A stretch of 6,030 bases of DNA from CAYSTL01 sp964516805 (GTDB taxonomy: Archaea; Thermoplasmatota; Thermoplasmata; Halarchaeoplasmatales; Halarchaeoplasmataceae), in NCBI GenBank assembly GCA_964516805.1, contig CAZEXI010000085.1, positions 1 through 6,030 of the forward strand. The letters are read 5' to 3'. The notes under the pieces were generated by a model that was given only the letters and a program-made list of their open reading frames with translations, did no database searches and was not told the origin of the DNA. Position numbers and translations under genes: made by a program. Positions 6,005 through 6,030 of the stretch are shown here, one piece after another. The stretch's first letter is position 1. Each line of letters starts with the position of its first letter.

Positions 6005-6030
6005 AATTATAGTAGGAACCGCCTCTTTTA

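Noticed and set aside
6004..6030. Promoter of the HerA-type gene
   Set aside because: On the reverse strand TAAAAG at the very edge lies about 25 bases before the ATG and could be the end of a TATA box for a leaderless mRNA, but the rest of the element is outside the window. TATAAT at 6012-6007 is too close to the ATG to be a TATA box.
1..6030. CRISPR, transposon, tRNA/rRNA or phage signals
   Set aside because: I saw no regularly spaced repeats, terminal inverted repeats, transposase or integrase motifs, or tRNA-like cloverleaf. All six full-length genes plus the pilin-like pair account for nearly all the sequence.

Overview
The window is a gene-dense, AT-rich piece of an archaeal, probably euryarchaeal, chromosome. 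The archaeal calls rest on a pantoate kinase (an enzyme of the archaeal CoA route), a HerA-type HAS-barrel ATPase, a DUF357 protein, archaeal TATA/BRE-type promoters placed for leaderless transcripts, and class III (pilin-type) signal sequences. The N-terminus of the CoaBC protein resembles proteins I associate with Thermoplasmatota-related lineages. A pantoate kinase argues against Thermoplasmatales proper, because Picrophilus is known to use a pantothenate kinase. The lineage call is inference and stays tentative.

Layout. (1) At the left edge is the first 22 codons of a reverse-strand gene that looks like a DUF362 protein. It is separated by a short divergent promoter region (68-175) from a forward gene for a two-part GNAT acetyltransferase. 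(2) Directly after the acetyltransferase stop, with no gap, come two small genes whose products each have a short basic leader and one N-terminal hydrophobic helix of archaeal type IV pilin style. No pilus ATPase, platform protein or prepilin peptidase is visible. (3) A well-formed BRE/TATA promoter sits in the 38-base gap after them and drives coaBC and pantoate kinase, joined by an ATGA stop/start overlap. These supply three steps of CoA synthesis: phosphorylation of pantoate, and ligation plus decarboxylation of the cysteine adduct. The intervening phosphopantothenate synthetase is not in the window. (4) From the right edge, on the reverse strand, a herA-type ATPase gene is followed one base later by a DUF357 gene. 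The DUF357 gene overlaps the 3' end of the pantoate kinase gene by 12 bp in convergent orientation.

Every stretch is accounted for and no gap exceeds about 110 bases. I saw no RNA gene, CRISPR array, insertion sequence or integrated element. Most of the window is ordinary core genome. The parts most worth a second look are the orphan pilin-like pair with its odd start arrangement, and the HerA-DUF357 coupling.
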